This document shows positions 52,695 through 61,757 of a stretch of DNA of 64,000 bases, piece by piece. Source of the DNA: Thermosporothrix hazakensis (GTDB taxonomy: Bacteria; Chloroflexota; Ktedonobacteria; Ktedonobacterales; Ktedonobacteraceae); contig NZ_QKUF01000020.1 in the NCBI RefSeq assembly GCF_003253565.1, forward strand, positions 1-64,000. The letters run 5' to 3'. Both the position numbers and the translations under genes were made by a program. Position 1 is the first letter of the stretch, and each line of letters starts with the position of its first letter. A model generated the notes under the pieces. That model did not search any database. It was not told where the DNA came from and saw nothing but the letters and a program-made list of their open reading frames with translations.

Positions 52695-52714
52695 TAGTTT
52701 GGATAAACCAGTTT
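52695..52714. repeat. repeated operator-like motif, copy 2
   Basis: TAGTTTGGATAAACCAGTTT, imperfect inverted GTTT/AAAC, about 20 bases upstream of the esterase ATG and overlapping the region just before its ribosome-binding site. With copy 1 it could be a regulator pair; the spacing is 122 bases. Confidence 0.5.
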
Positions 52715-52734
52715 GCCTGAAATAAGGAGAGGTT

Positions 52735-53388
52735 ATGGGACTGCAAGAGGGTCAAGTGCTTCGGAGGAGCTTCGAGGGCGCATTGAATACCCGCTATTTG
52801 CTCTATCTACCCCGCTCCTATGAGCAGGAGGCTGAACAGCGCTGGCCGCTGATCCTGTTTCTGCATGGGGCCGCGGAGCGCGGGACCGACCTTGAAAAGC
52901 TGAAAACGCAGGGACTGCCGAAGCTGCTGCAAAAGGGCGAGGACTTTCCGTTTCTCGTGCTGATACCCCAATGTCTGCCCGGGGTGCGATGGCGTGTCGA
53001 TCTACTTGGGGAGCTGCTGGATGAGTTTGTCCAATCCTATCGGGTCGATGAAGACCGCATCTATGTGACCGGGATGAGCATGGGCGGCTTCGCGACCTGG
53101 GAACTGGCCATGACCTTCCCGCAGCGTTTTGCCGCCATCGCACCGATTTGTGGAGGCGGCAATCTGGGGACGGTCGCCACGATCAGGCATCTGCCGGTGT
53201 GGGCGTTTCATGGGGCGCTGGATCGAGTAGTGCCGCTCGAATATGCCGAGACAATTGTCCGCAGGCTGGAGCAGTGTGGTGGCAACGTCCGCCTGACCAT
53301 CTACCCGCGGGGCGGACACGATTCCTGGACGCAGACCTATGCGAATCCCGAGCTCTACAAGTGGTTTCTGGCTCAGCGGCGCTCTTGA
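52735..53388 (+). CDS. alpha/beta-hydrolase (phospholipase/carboxylesterase type)
   Basis: A 217-residue serine hydrolase. The nucleophile is in GMSMGGFATWE (GxSxG), with Asp in FHGALDRVVP and His in RGGHDSW; the oxyanion motif is LFLHGAAERGTD. Together these match dienelactone-hydrolase/PHB-depolymerase-like esterases. There is no signal peptide. The ATG follows AAGGAGAGG. Overlaps the convergent membrane-protein gene by 16 bases. Confidence 0.88.
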   Translation: MGLQEGQVLRRSFEGALNTRYLLYLPRSYEQEAEQRWPLILFLHGAAERGTDLEKLKTQGLPKLLQKGEDFPFLVLIPQCLPGVRWRVDLLGELLDEFVQSYRVDEDRIYVTGMSMGGFATWELAMTFPQRFAAIAPICGGGNLGTVATIRHLPVWAFHGALDRVVPLEYAETIVRRLEQCGGNVRLTIYPRGGHDSWTQTYANPELYKWFLAQRRS

Positions 53389-53867
53389 GCCTGTTGGGAC
53401 TTCAGGCAGGTTGCCAGGAGCCCGGTTGTGGCTCCCCAGACCATATGGGCGGCGATCATCAGCGCGTTGCGGCGTGCCGGCTCGCGTTGGGCGGCGGGCG
53501 TAATGCCAAGCAGCGGCATCCAGACCAGATAGCTGGCTCCCCAGATCAACAGCCCGAAGAGTGTTCCCTTGAGGGCGGCGGGAAGCGCTACCCGGTTGGA
53601 GAACAGCCTGTAGAGCGCTCCCATTGTTGCGCCATAGCCAAAATGCGAGATGAGGGAGGCAAGCAACAGGAGCTGCTTATTCCAGTGGAGTTTCAGGTGC
53701 AGGCGCCTGGAAATGTCGCGTGTGATGAGTTCTGGGGGCAGGGCGTACTGTTCTCCTTCGGGAAGCAAGCGCTGTGTGAGGAGCATAAAAATGGTCATAG
53801 GAGCGGTTCCGGCACACCCCGAAATCGCTCCTTGCCGCCAGGAAACAGAACGGTTATCGTGCATCAT
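53373..53867 (-). CDS. DUF1440-like membrane protein
   Basis: A 164-residue protein with about four hydrophobic helices: ISGCAGTAPMTIFMLL, then LASLISHFGYGATMGALYRLFS, GTLFGLLIWGASYLVWMPLL, and MIAAHMVWGATTGLLA. This resembles DUF1440/YagU-type integral membrane proteins; function is unknown. It starts ATG (53867), which overlaps the TAA of the upstream gene by one base (TAATG), showing coupled translation. Confidence 0.72.
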   Translation of the reverse strand: MMHDNRSVSWRQGAISGCAGTAPMTIFMLLTQRLLPEGEQYALPPELITRDISRRLHLKLHWNKQLLLLASLISHFGYGATMGALYRLFSNRVALPAALKGTLFGLLIWGASYLVWMPLLGITPAAQREPARRNALMIAAHMVWGATTGLLATCLKSQQAQERR

Positions 53868-54166
53868 TATGCCTCCCCCTGCGGTTTCCTGGCTTGATGG
53901 GGCGTAGGGGGATGCTGTTTACTGTATGCCTGTTGTTCTTCCTGTTGCACATCGCTGGCAATATCCTCGCGGCCTTCGGCGGGAGGACGGGAACAATAAG
54001 GTTCCATGATCGTGGTTTCCTGCTCTTCTGAGGCAGTTTCCTCTCCGATGTCGGGGCGTCCTTCGGCTGGATACGGAGAAACCTGATATGGAGGGACAAT
54101 GTTGTTCTCCTCTCCTGAGGTTTGCAGGCCGACGAAGAACTGCTGTTGGTTGAGTTTCTCTAACAT
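53867..54166 (-). CDS. hypothetical polar protein with internal repeat
   Basis: A 99-residue Glu/Gln/Pro-rich, probably disordered protein with two related segments, PAEGRPDIGEETASEEQ and PAEGREDIASDVQQEEQ. It has no hydrophobic region or known motif. ATG 54166 follows AAGGGAAT. It is coupled by a one-base stop/start overlap to the next (membrane-protein) gene. Confidence 0.55.
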   Translation of the reverse strand: MLEKLNQQQFFVGLQTSGEENNIVPPYQVSPYPAEGRPDIGEETASEEQETTIMEPYCSRPPAEGREDIASDVQQEEQQAYSKQHPPTPHQARKPQGEA

Positions 54167-54623
54167 ACTGTATTCCCTTTCCTCGCTATGATGCAGGTCC
54201 TCTATCTGCTACACGTCATGTTATGGTGGCTGGTTACAGCGCTCCTGGTTTGGTGAAACAGGCTGTGTATAGGGAGATATGGGAAGCAAGTCATGAAAAG
54301 TGGGAAATCGAAATAGGTCATGCTAGAATAAGAAAAAAACGCTATGTGATGGGGTCGTTTCTATAGAAGGGCGAGAGCTTCGGTTTGGGGGGTTGGGCTT
54401 CGTGGCCAGGTGAGTGATGTATGCGCTGAATGGTGAAGCAAGGAATGTCAGCGTGACTCGATCTGTATGGAGAGTTTTACGAAGCGCTGGACGATATCGA
54501 GCACGCTAGAAATGCATAGCAATATCTGGCTGTTTTGGGCGGGTGAGTTGGTTGTGATTTTGCTCTTGCGTTATACTTAACTGCTGAGTAGCATCGAATT
54601 TCTGAATGGTAGGTGAGATTTTT
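54167..54623. other. intergenic region before the C39-like peptidase gene
   Basis: About 457 bases without a clear gene. A promoter TTGGTT-N18-TATACT for the peptidase gene is at 54548-54577. The remainder has no hairpin or open frame that I can support; frames across its right end are shadows. Confidence 0.6.
54548..54577 (+). promoter_or_regulatory. promoter of the C39-like peptidase gene
   Basis: TTGGTT (54548-54553), 18-base spacer, TATACT (54572-54577), about 47 bases before the ATG at 54624. Confidence 0.6.
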
Positions 54624-55559
54624 ATGCTGACTTCGATCGTCACGGTCTTGCTGGTCGTGGTAATGGTGCTGATAGTTGCCAGCCTCGTCATGAGTGCCTG
54701 GCGCGAGTATCGACGGTATAAACGGGCGCTCGCGGCTCAGACGCAGCTTCCCGAGCATCCCCTTGATGCTCATGTCACCGCGATTGTGCACCTGCGCGAT
54801 GGCGAGATAGTCGGCATGGAAAGCCCGCCACCTCCTCCCGCTTTTATGGTGTCCGGGTCATGGTATCGCCGACACCGCATGCTGATCTCGGCAGGTTTTC
54901 TGGTGATGATTGTGCTGACCCTCTTCATCCAGACCGGGCTTGCCGAGGGCACGATAGAGCGCATTCAGGGTATCGGCCTGAATATCCTCACGGGCAAACC
55001 GATTACCTATGGCTATGACCTCGCTTCCCATGAGCAGCCGCAGGCGCCGAAGTCTCCCACGTTTTCGGCCAGTTCACGGGTGGTGCGGGTCGATTCGGCT
55101 GATCCCTCGCAGTATTACAATTCGTACCAGTTGAACACCTGGAGTTACTCATCCTGTTCTGGTATCTCGATGCAGATGGTGATGAACGCCTATGGCAAGA
55201 ACCTCAAGGCGGCGGACGTGTTACAGGTCGAACTGGATCTGGGGGTATGGGACGTTGATTTAGGGTTGTTGACTGAAGATGGGATTGCGCAAACCGCCGC
55301 GCATTTTGGCTTTAACACCAGTGCGGGCCATTCCCGTTCACTCCAGGAGGTCATTGATATCGCAAATAGCGGTCAGCCGGTAATTGTCAGCCTGCGCGAC
55401 GCACAGTATTTCCCCGGCGGACACCTGTTTGTGATCAAGGGAGGAGATGCAAATACTGTTTTCACTGCCGACTCCGCTCCTACCAACTTTACAAGCATGT
55501 CACGCGATTATTTCGCGAGTATCTGGCAGGGCTTCAGCGCTGTGTTGACGCCCAGATGA
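54624..55559 (+). CDS. membrane-anchored C39-like cysteine peptidase
   Basis: A 311-residue protein with two hydrophobic helices (3-23 and 88-104) and a C-terminal papain-like C39_2 domain. The catalytic Cys178 lies in YSSCSGISMQMVMNAYG and His267 in FPGGHLFVIKGGD, with Asp downstream. Such peptidases cut leader peptides or act on exported proteins. The domain is downstream of helix two, so it probably lies outside the membrane. The start is ATG 54624 with AGGTGAG six bases upstream; a GTG at 54606 gives a longer frame. Substrate unknown. Confidence 0.78.
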   Translation: MLTSIVTVLLVVVMVLIVASLVMSAWREYRRYKRALAAQTQLPEHPLDAHVTAIVHLRDGEIVGMESPPPPPAFMVSGSWYRRHRMLISAGFLVMIVLTLFIQTGLAEGTIERIQGIGLNILTGKPITYGYDLASHEQPQAPKSPTFSASSRVVRVDSADPSQYYNSYQLNTWSYSSCSGISMQMVMNAYGKNLKAADVLQVELDLGVWDVDLGLLTEDGIAQTAAHFGFNTSAGHSRSLQEVIDIANSGQPVIVSLRDAQYFPGGHLFVIKGGDANTVFTADSAPTNFTSMSRDYFASIWQGFSAVLTPR

Positions 55560-55600
55560 TGATTGACGTATCGCGATAGACGTATTGTTTCAGAGAGAAA

Positions 55601-55633
55601 GAGGACGACCCGCCGGGCGAGCGTCCTCTTTTT
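55601..55633 (+). terminator. bidirectional terminator after the C39-like gene
   Basis: GAGGACG (55601-55607) and CGTCCTC (55622-55628) form a perfect stem followed by TTTTT. The minus strand side also has TTTCTC, so it may stop the convergent IMPase gene. Confidence 0.85.
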
Positions 55634-55648
55634 GACTGTATACGGGAA

Positions 55649-56452
55649 CTATGGGCGTGGGTTAATCTTATTGAGTATGGCCTGATGCAGGTCTTTATTG
55701 CCTGCAACGACGATGGAATAGCCGTCTGTCAGGTTGGCAACAGGCTTGAGCTCCTGCCCCTTGTGATCGGTAACGATGCCGCCTGCTTCCAGTACAATAG
55801 CGGCTGATGCCAGAAATGATTCACCGGTCAGAACATCGCCCACATCAACATAGGCATCATAGGTGCCACTGGCAACATAGACACAATCAATGGCGGTGCT
55901 GCCACTTCTGCGGACGCCGAGAGGACGGGGAGAGCTAAGTAGCAGACGTTCGAGGGTGTGCAAGTCGCGGCTATCGAGATTGAGGCCGATGATGCTGTGT
56001 TTCAGAGAGGTAATAGAGCTGACCTGATTGCGCTGCCCGTTGCGGAAGGAGCCGTGTCCCTTTCCAGCAAGATAGACGGTGCCGCTAAACAGGTCGCCAA
56101 CCAGTGCCCATTGCACGTGCGATGGGAGAATTGGGGCATCGATTGGTAGAACGGCAAGTGCAACGGCGGCGGCTGTAATGCCACGCTCGGCATTGGTGGA
56201 GCCATCAATAGGGTCGACGACGATACGATATTGCGGGTTACTGGTCGTGCTCAGGGTTTCGCGCTCCTCGGTGATGATCTCGAAGCCGTGCCCGCTCTCT
56301 TGAAGCCCCTGGATAATGATATCTTCCGCGTCTCGATCAAACTGCATGGTGACATGTTTGGCGGTGCGGTGATAGATCCGTTTGCGGTCAAAGCGCTCCG
56401 ATTGAGAGTAGCTGCGAACCTGGCGGAAAAGTTGTTCGAGCAATTCAAGCAT
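55649..56452 (-). CDS. inositol monophosphatase family protein
   Basis: A Mg2+-dependent phosphatase of 267 residues from the chosen ATG 56452. The metal motif is VDPIDGSTNAERG with the preceding Glu pair ITEERE. The second motif is degenerate: VDVGDVLTGESFLASAAIVLEAGG lacks the usual WDxAAG tryptophan. Members act on inositol phosphate, fructose 1,6-bisphosphate or PAP; the substrate cannot be told. A longer frame from 56506 has no ribosome-binding site, though AAGGAG lies 15 bases before 56452. Confidence 0.85.
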   Translation of the reverse strand: MLELLEQLFRQVRSYSQSERFDRKRIYHRTAKHVTMQFDRDAEDIIIQGLQESGHGFEIITEERETLSTTSNPQYRIVVDPIDGSTNAERGITAAAVALAVLPIDAPILPSHVQWALVGDLFSGTVYLAGKGHGSFRNGQRNQVSSITSLKHSIIGLNLDSRDLHTLERLLLSSPRPLGVRRSGSTAIDCVYVASGTYDAYVDVGDVLTGESFLASAAIVLEAGGIVTDHKGQELKPVANLTDGYSIVVAGNKDLHQAILNKINPRP

Positions 56453-56557
56453 GATATGAAAATGTGTCTCCTTTACGTTTTCTGCTCGTTTCCAGTGTAG
56501 AAACATTATACCATGAAATGCTATCTCAACAGGGATGCCTGGACGCTTTCTGGCCTA

Positions 56558-57535
56558 TCAGGGCTGGCACTTTTGGAGCAGGAAGGGGTGCTGCCTGGGC
56601 TGCTGGAGCAGGCGGTGCAGGGTCGTCTGAATGGCAAGCTCACTTTGATCGCAGGCTATCCAGCGACGCCCAAGCCGCTCGGCCACGGCAGGCGTGACCC
56701 CGCTGCCACAGAAGCAATCGAGCACAAGGTCATGTTCCTCGGAGGAGGCCAGCAGGATGCGTTCTAGCAGCGCCTCGGGCTTCTGAGTGGCGTAGCCGTT
56801 GCGCTCCGGGTCTTTCTGGTGCAGGTGACTGATATCGGTCCAGACGTCGCTTGGTGTCATGCGATCGTCTTCGCTATAGGTGTAGGTGCGCCCTCCTGCC
56901 CGAATGACCCAGTTGACACGACCATCCGGGCCAACTTCCCGCCGCATATGGTTGCGTTTCTGAGCCCCACGGCGCTCGCCTATGCGTTCGCCATGAAAGG
57001 TGTAGTGCTCTGATTTCGTGTAGAAGAGGATCGTGTCATGCTTGCGCGAAAAGAGCCTGCGATAGCGTCCGCCGCTCTGGTAGTGCCAGATGATTTCATT
57101 CTTAAAGCCGCCGCCTCGTCTCTTATACCCGAAGATCTCATCGAGCAGAAGCTTCGCGTAATGAGTGGTGCGCCAATCCAGATGGATATAGAGGCTCCCT
57201 GTCGGAGCGAGCAGAGCATAGAGATAGTGCAGCGTCTCGTAGAGCCACTGGAGATACGTATCAAGGCTGTTGCCCCAGACGTCACGATAAGCTATTTGAG
57301 AGTTCCTGCTGAATGTACGTCCGGTCATAAAGGGTGGGTCGATATAAATAAGCTGGACAGTTCCCTCAAACTCTGGCAGCAATGCGGGCAGGCAGATGCC
57401 GCGATCGCCCTGAATCAGGCGATTCTGCCAGTCAACCGGTGACGTGGTTTGAGGGGGATACTGAGCGATCGTATGAAGCTGCGCGGAAGCCGGGGGAAGA
57501 GCGCGTTGTTTCCCTTTCCATATCAATTCGACCAT
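56558..57535 (-). CDS. orphan beta-class DNA methyltransferase
   Basis: A 325-residue N6-adenine or N4-cytosine DNA methyltransferase. Motif IV (IDPPF, 66-69) comes first and motif I (LDCFCGSG, near residue 275) last, so it is beta-class. Between them is the recognition region with the conserved GNSLDTYLQWLY and FKNEIIWHY. No restriction enzyme or specificity gene lies beside it, so it is an orphan. ATG 57535 is preceded by GGAG. It may protect DNA, act as an epigenetic regulator, or be a leftover of a lost system. Confidence 0.9.
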   Translation of the reverse strand: MVELIWKGKQRALPPASAQLHTIAQYPPQTTSPVDWQNRLIQGDRGICLPALLPEFEGTVQLIYIDPPFMTGRTFSRNSQIAYRDVWGNSLDTYLQWLYETLHYLYALLAPTGSLYIHLDWRTTHYAKLLLDEIFGYKRRGGGFKNEIIWHYQSGGRYRRLFSRKHDTILFYTKSEHYTFHGERIGERRGAQKRNHMRREVGPDGRVNWVIRAGGRTYTYSEDDRMTPSDVWTDISHLHQKDPERNGYATQKPEALLERILLASSEEHDLVLDCFCGSGVTPAVAERLGRRWIACDQSELAIQTTLHRLLQQPRQHPFLLQKCQP

Positions 57536-57624
57536 GCATCAATGCTCCATGAACCAAAAATGTACTAGATACTGTAACATATCTCCCTGCTCACGTCTAT
57601 GCCCGAGAGCTGCCAGACCAGGAA

Positions 57625-57647
57625 GGGGAGTGCTGCGTCTGCTCCCC
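57625..57647 (-). terminator. hairpin after the third kinase gene
   Basis: GGGGAG (57625-57630) and CTCCCC (57642-57647) form a 6-bp stem on the minus strand, followed by TTCC. It lies 8 bases after the kinase stop. The T run is poor. Confidence 0.45.
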
Positions 57648-57654
57648 CTGCTCG

Positions 57655-59547
57655 TCAGGCGTCTGGCTGCCAGACTTCCAACTGATGGTAGGCAACGATC
57701 ATATCCTTGTTCTGGGCGCTTGCTGCGAGGCCGAGCGTGCCCCGGGTGTAGGTACCGTCCGTGAACTTGTCAAGATACTGACCGTTGACGTACAGGTACA
57801 TCGTGTTGCCCTGCACAAAGAGCCCGAGCGTGTGGGATTGTCCCGCGCCTACCGGGAAGAGCGTGGTGACTTTGTTGGTGCTGCCGGTCATGCGTTGAGC
57901 CGAAGCGTCCTTCCCGTTGAACTTGTACAGCGTGTAGGTCTGATCGGTGCAGATCAGGAAATAGTAGCCACGATGCTCATTTGCGTTGTAGCGGAAGTAG
58001 AAGCCGCCGCAGCCGGGTTTCTTCATGGTCATCGTGACCTCGGCTGCAAAGTCCTGTAGTGTGAAATCGCTGGTGCAGGGAAAGGACGTATGCAGGTCAG
58101 TCAGGGTGACATAGAGCTCGTTGCGGATAAAGGTGCATTTGCCGCCAAAATCCTGGTTGAGCGGGGTATCATGCCAGTGGCGTGCTGTGGTGAGCGGGTC
58201 AAGGTAGAGCAGCGTGCCGTCTTTGGGGAAATATTCGGGATAGGGGTTCTGGGCGGCCTCGGCAGCGCTGACGTCGGGCGTGACCGCCGGGATGGTGGGT
58301 GATGTGCCTTCTGCCGTGGTTGTTGTGATGCTATCTGGCTGATCGGTTGCTGGAGAATGGGCGTTCTTCGATGGTGGCTGATTGTTGAGCAGAAGAAAAG
58401 TGCTACCAATGCCGCCGACAAGCAGCACGACAAGGCTGATGAGCAGGAGTGTCAGCAGTGCCTTATTCTTGCTCGTGTTCCCTGCTGGCGCCGGGGTGTC
58501 GGTCGTTGGCGGCGCTGGAATAGTGGTGTTACCGTGTTGTGACGGCGTGTTGGGGGCCGGTGGGTTGCTCTGTGGGGTCTGCGTGAAAACGGGTGTGTAG
58601 CCGGGCCGCGGTCCCTGCCCTCCCGAGGTGGAGCGCGCACCCGGAATGTAGCCAGGAGATAGGGTGACGGTCGGAGTATCTGAGTTGAGAAGCGCTATCT
58701 GAAGTTCTGAGGCAAAGGTGTTGATGTTGGGGTAACGCTGCTCAGGCTCTTTCGCCAGGGCGCGGAGCAAGACCGCGTCGATGGTGGACGGCAGATGCGC
58801 ATTGAGCTGTGTGGGCGGGGTCGGTGGCTCATTGAGATGCTGGTACAGCAACTGCTCCGGGCTGCCCTGAAACGGCGTGCTGCCGGTCAGCATCTGGTAG
58901 GCCATCACTGCCAGCGCGTATTGATCGGAGGCCGGGACCGATTGGCTTTTCCACTGCTCCGGAGCCATATACTGCGGGGTGCCGCGCATGGTTGCCATGC
59001 TGGAACTGCTGGTATTGGTGCTCAGCCGGGCAATGCCGAAGTCCGCAAGCAGCAGGTCCGGACGCTCAGGGCGCTCGGGGCGCTGGCGGAGCAGGAAATT
59101 CGAGGGCTTGATGTCCTGGTGAATGATCTGCGAGTTATGCGCGTAATAGAGAGCGCTGGCGGCCTGCGTGATAAAGCGTGAAACCTCCGCAATGGGTAGT
59201 GCGCCGCCTGCGTATCGCTGCTTGAGCCACTGATCAAGCGATCCCTCTTTGCGATAGGGCATCACCTGATAGGCGATATCTTCGCCATCTACCCTTTCTT
59301 CTCCATAGTCAAAAAGGGGAAGAATGTGGGGATGGTCCATTGAGGCGATAATTCCTGCTTCGCGGCGAAACAGGTGTATCGCTTTTTGCTTCTCTTCCTC
59401 GTTGTGAGGCAGATTCATATAGATCACTTTGATAGCGACAGAACGGGGAGTCCGTAAATCCTGCGCCAGATAGACAATTCCCATCCCGCCGCGACCGATG
59501 GGATGAGAGAGCTGATAGTGATCGAGCCGTTGGCCATCTAATGTCAT
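57655..59547 (-). CDS. transmembrane Ser/Thr kinase with lectin-like domain
   Basis: A 630-residue Hanks-type kinase. The glycine loop GRGGMGIVY (18-26), Lys40 (VAIKVI), HQDIKPSN (143-150, Asp145), DFG (169-171) and GTPQYMAPEQ are intact. A Pro/Thr linker and a transmembrane helix (about 370-392) lead to an external beta-rich C-terminal domain of about 190 residues, related in layout to the other kinase at 8919. An active receptor kinase is likely. Start ATG 59547 with GGGAG eight bases upstream. Confidence 0.93.
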   Translation of the reverse strand: MTLDGQRLDHYQLSHPIGRGGMGIVYLAQDLRTPRSVAIKVIYMNLPHNEEEKQKAIHLFRREAGIIASMDHPHILPLFDYGEERVDGEDIAYQVMPYRKEGSLDQWLKQRYAGGALPIAEVSRFITQAASALYYAHNSQIIHQDIKPSNFLLRQRPERPERPDLLLADFGIARLSTNTSSSSMATMRGTPQYMAPEQWKSQSVPASDQYALAVMAYQMLTGSTPFQGSPEQLLYQHLNEPPTPPTQLNAHLPSTIDAVLLRALAKEPEQRYPNINTFASELQIALLNSDTPTVTLSPGYIPGARSTSGGQGPRPGYTPVFTQTPQSNPPAPNTPSQHGNTTIPAPPTTDTPAPAGNTSKNKALLTLLLISLVVLLVGGIGSTFLLLNNQPPSKNAHSPATDQPDSITTTTAEGTSPTIPAVTPDVSAAEAAQNPYPEYFPKDGTLLYLDPLTTARHWHDTPLNQDFGGKCTFIRNELYVTLTDLHTSFPCTSDFTLQDFAAEVTMTMKKPGCGGFYFRYNANEHRGYYFLICTDQTYTLYKFNGKDASAQRMTGSTNKVTTLFPVGAGQSHTLGLFVQGNTMYLYVNGQYLDKFTDGTYTRGTLGLAASAQNKDMIVAYHQLEVWQPDA

Positions 59548-59964
59548 GAATAGTGCTCCCTGCCAAAAAAGCGCTCTTTAATGGTAACGACCAGGTATGA
59601 AAAGAACACAGCAAGTATAGCATGTAGCGTGTTTTAGCGGAATTCAATAGCACGTATTGCATAGAGTGCAGTGGGGGAAGACCGCAGGCGGTTTGATGAA
59701 GGCTTCATCGGTTCCGCGTCCGGATGTGTATGCATGGAACAAAAACACCCTTTTTCTCAAGTATACCACAAGTTTCCCGTTGTGCCTCGATAGATCGAGC
59801 GTGTTCGAGGAGAGCCGCGAGGTGGTGGGACGGACGGGCGATATTTCCTACTGGCAATGAAAATCGTGAAACAGTATGATATGGTTTGTGGTAGCCAGGC
59901 TTTATCGTTTCGAGATGGAGCAGTGCTGAAGCTGTGTAATAGAGAGTGGAGAGGTGACTTTTCC
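59548..59964. other. divergent region between kinase and lipoprotein
   Basis: 417 bases without a gene. A candidate promoter for the lipoprotein gene, TGGCAA-N17-TATGAT on the plus strand, ends at about 59883. No other feature is clear; an in-frame extension of the lipoprotein frame to 59857 is unlikely to be translated. Confidence 0.5.
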
Positions 59965-61290
59965 ATGCGTAAGCGCTTGAGAGCGGCGTTATTTCCTGTA
60001 TTTCTGATGGTGCTGCTGTTTGCCGCCTGTGGTGGACCGCGAGAAGGCACGATCCCGCGTGGCACGCCCGATACGGGAAGCGGAACGCCCGCAATTCAAC
60101 CAACACCGACCCCGAAGCTGGAACAAGCCCCGGAGAACTCAAAGGGCGACTTCTATGCTTTCGTCCGTCAGAATCAGCTCTGGGCGGCACAGAATGGACA
60201 ATCGCCAACGCAGGTAACGAGCTTCAACTTCTCGCAGAATACAATGGTCTTCTGGCAGATGCCGCTCTGGTCCGCCGATCATCGCTATCTGGCCTTTGCG
60301 TATCATGCGTTGCCCTATGGAATCGGCGGCGGTGGCTGTCCTGGCCCGGACTATGCCGGAAACGGCTCGCTGTATGTGTATGATTTTCAGAAGGGCCAGG
60401 CAACGGCGATTCGTCTCCCCAAAATTGAGCGTAATGCTTCTTTAAAGGGTGAGGCGAAGGAGGACTATTGGAATTTTGTCTCCTGGGAAGATGCGTCACA
60501 CCTGTTGGCGTGGTACAATGGCGTCACGGGAAAGAAGAGCGATGACGCTGGCCTGTACCGTTACGATGTGGAGTCGCAGAAGCTGGAGAAAGTCCTGTCT
60601 CAAAGCACGATCGGTGCAACCCCTGTCGCGAACCCGCAGCAAGGCAAGCCAACACTTCTGAACGCGCAATATAGTCAGGGTCAGTTCTACGTACAGGTGG
60701 TCGATAAGCCCGGCGCGAATGAGAGCTCTGTGGGCATTTATCGCTACTCATTGAGCAATCCTGAGAAACACGAACAGGTACTCAATATGGGGCATATTCC
60801 CTGGTGCGCGAATCGGATGGTCAGCGCTTTTGTCCATCCGGGGTGGAGCGTTTCGCCCGACGGCAAGCAGCTTGCTGTGCAGGTGTTGAAGGAGGGCAGA
60901 CCGGGCAAGGAGGCGAGTGAAATACAGATCGTGAATCTGGAGAATGGGGAGAAGCAGGGAGCCTTTGCCGGCGTGCCCGCGACCTTCCTGGCTCGCGATG
61001 TTGACTTGAGCTGGTCGCCCGATAACAAGAAACTGGTCGCAACCGCATACATGCAGATGGGGCAGGAGCAGGGCCCGTTCCTGATCTCCCTGGATAATCC
61101 CGGCAAGGTGCAGACCATGACTCCGAGCGTAGCCGGTCAGGTCTCCTGGCGGGCTGACAGCGAGGCTTTTGCGATGCAGAGCTTTCAGCAGTTGGGGATG
61201 ACCACTTTCCCGGATACATACATCTATTATATAGATGCATCAACTGCACGTACATTGGAGAAAAATGCACGTGTTTTTAGCTGGGGTTAA
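59965..61290 (+). CDS. lipoprotein with WD40-like beta-propeller
   Basis: A 441-residue exported lipoprotein. The lipobox is LLFAACGG (Cys about 22) after a basic start MRKRLRAAL. A Thr/Pro-rich linker (GTPAIQPTPTPK) precedes TolB/YVTN-type propeller repeats, such as DFYAFVRQNQLWAAQNGQ and SWSPDNKKLVATAYM. It may bind an envelope or sugar partner; no catalytic motif is seen. The start is ATG 59965, after GAGAGGTGA; earlier in-frame codons lack a signal. Six bases separate it from the next gene. Confidence 0.82.
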   Translation: MRKRLRAALFPVFLMVLLFAACGGPREGTIPRGTPDTGSGTPAIQPTPTPKLEQAPENSKGDFYAFVRQNQLWAAQNGQSPTQVTSFNFSQNTMVFWQMPLWSADHRYLAFAYHALPYGIGGGGCPGPDYAGNGSLYVYDFQKGQATAIRLPKIERNASLKGEAKEDYWNFVSWEDASHLLAWYNGVTGKKSDDAGLYRYDVESQKLEKVLSQSTIGATPVANPQQGKPTLLNAQYSQGQFYVQVVDKPGANESSVGIYRYSLSNPEKHEQVLNMGHIPWCANRMVSAFVHPGWSVSPDGKQLAVQVLKEGRPGKEASEIQIVNLENGEKQGAFAGVPATFLARDVDLSWSPDNKKLVATAYMQMGQEQGPFLISLDNPGKVQTMTPSVAGQVSWRADSEAFAMQSFQQLGMTTFPDTYIYYIDASTARTLEKNARVFSWG

Positions 61291-61296
61291 TACTGC

Positions 61297-61689
61297 ATGC
61301 AGCAAGTTCTCTGGACTATAGGGGCTATTCTTGCCTATATTGTTGGTTTGGTGGTTATCTGGATCATCACGCCGAAAATGCAGCGTTATTCGATAGATGA
61401 TCCTGCCTTTATGGGATGGGCGGTTCTGGACGTACTGGGCGCGTTTCTGGCATTTGCCTGTATTGTTGTTCTGCTGCTGGTCTTTGACGGGGCGATGGCG
61501 GTACGGGTGATAGACTTCTTCTTGATCCTGGGTATCATCGCTGTGGCGGTGCGCATGGCGCTCTCCAGCCTGCGAGCGAAGTATGTCAGTGGAACACATC
61601 GTGTCTCGCGGATTGCGGCGGGAATTTATGGCATTTTCCTTGCCGTGATTGGCATTTTCGCGCTGGTGCAGCTTTTCGTCCTCGGTTAA
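61297..61689 (+). CDS. small four-helix membrane protein
   Basis: A 130-residue integral membrane protein, with helices at about 5-25, 45-65, 71-90 and 107-128. No known motif. It follows the lipoprotein gene by six bases and may assist it. A terminator ends it. Confidence 0.68.
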   Translation: MQQVLWTIGAILAYIVGLVVIWIITPKMQRYSIDDPAFMGWAVLDVLGAFLAFACIVVLLLVFDGAMAVRVIDFFLILGIIAVAVRMALSSLRAKYVSGTHRVSRIAAGIYGIFLAVIGIFALVQLFVLG

Positions 61690-61717
61690 GCCGGGTACGA
61701 CGACCTGTAAAGCACGG

Positions 61718-61749
61718 AAAAGCCGGGAAGTATTATTATCCCGGCTTTT
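61718..61749. terminator. bidirectional terminator, perfect 11-bp stem
   Basis: AAAAGCCGGGA (61718-61728) and TCCCGGCTTTT (61739-61749) form a stem with a ten-base loop; TTTT occurs in both directions. It separates the convergent membrane-protein and S9 peptidase genes. Confidence 0.92.
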
Positions 61750-61757
61750 GTTCTGTC

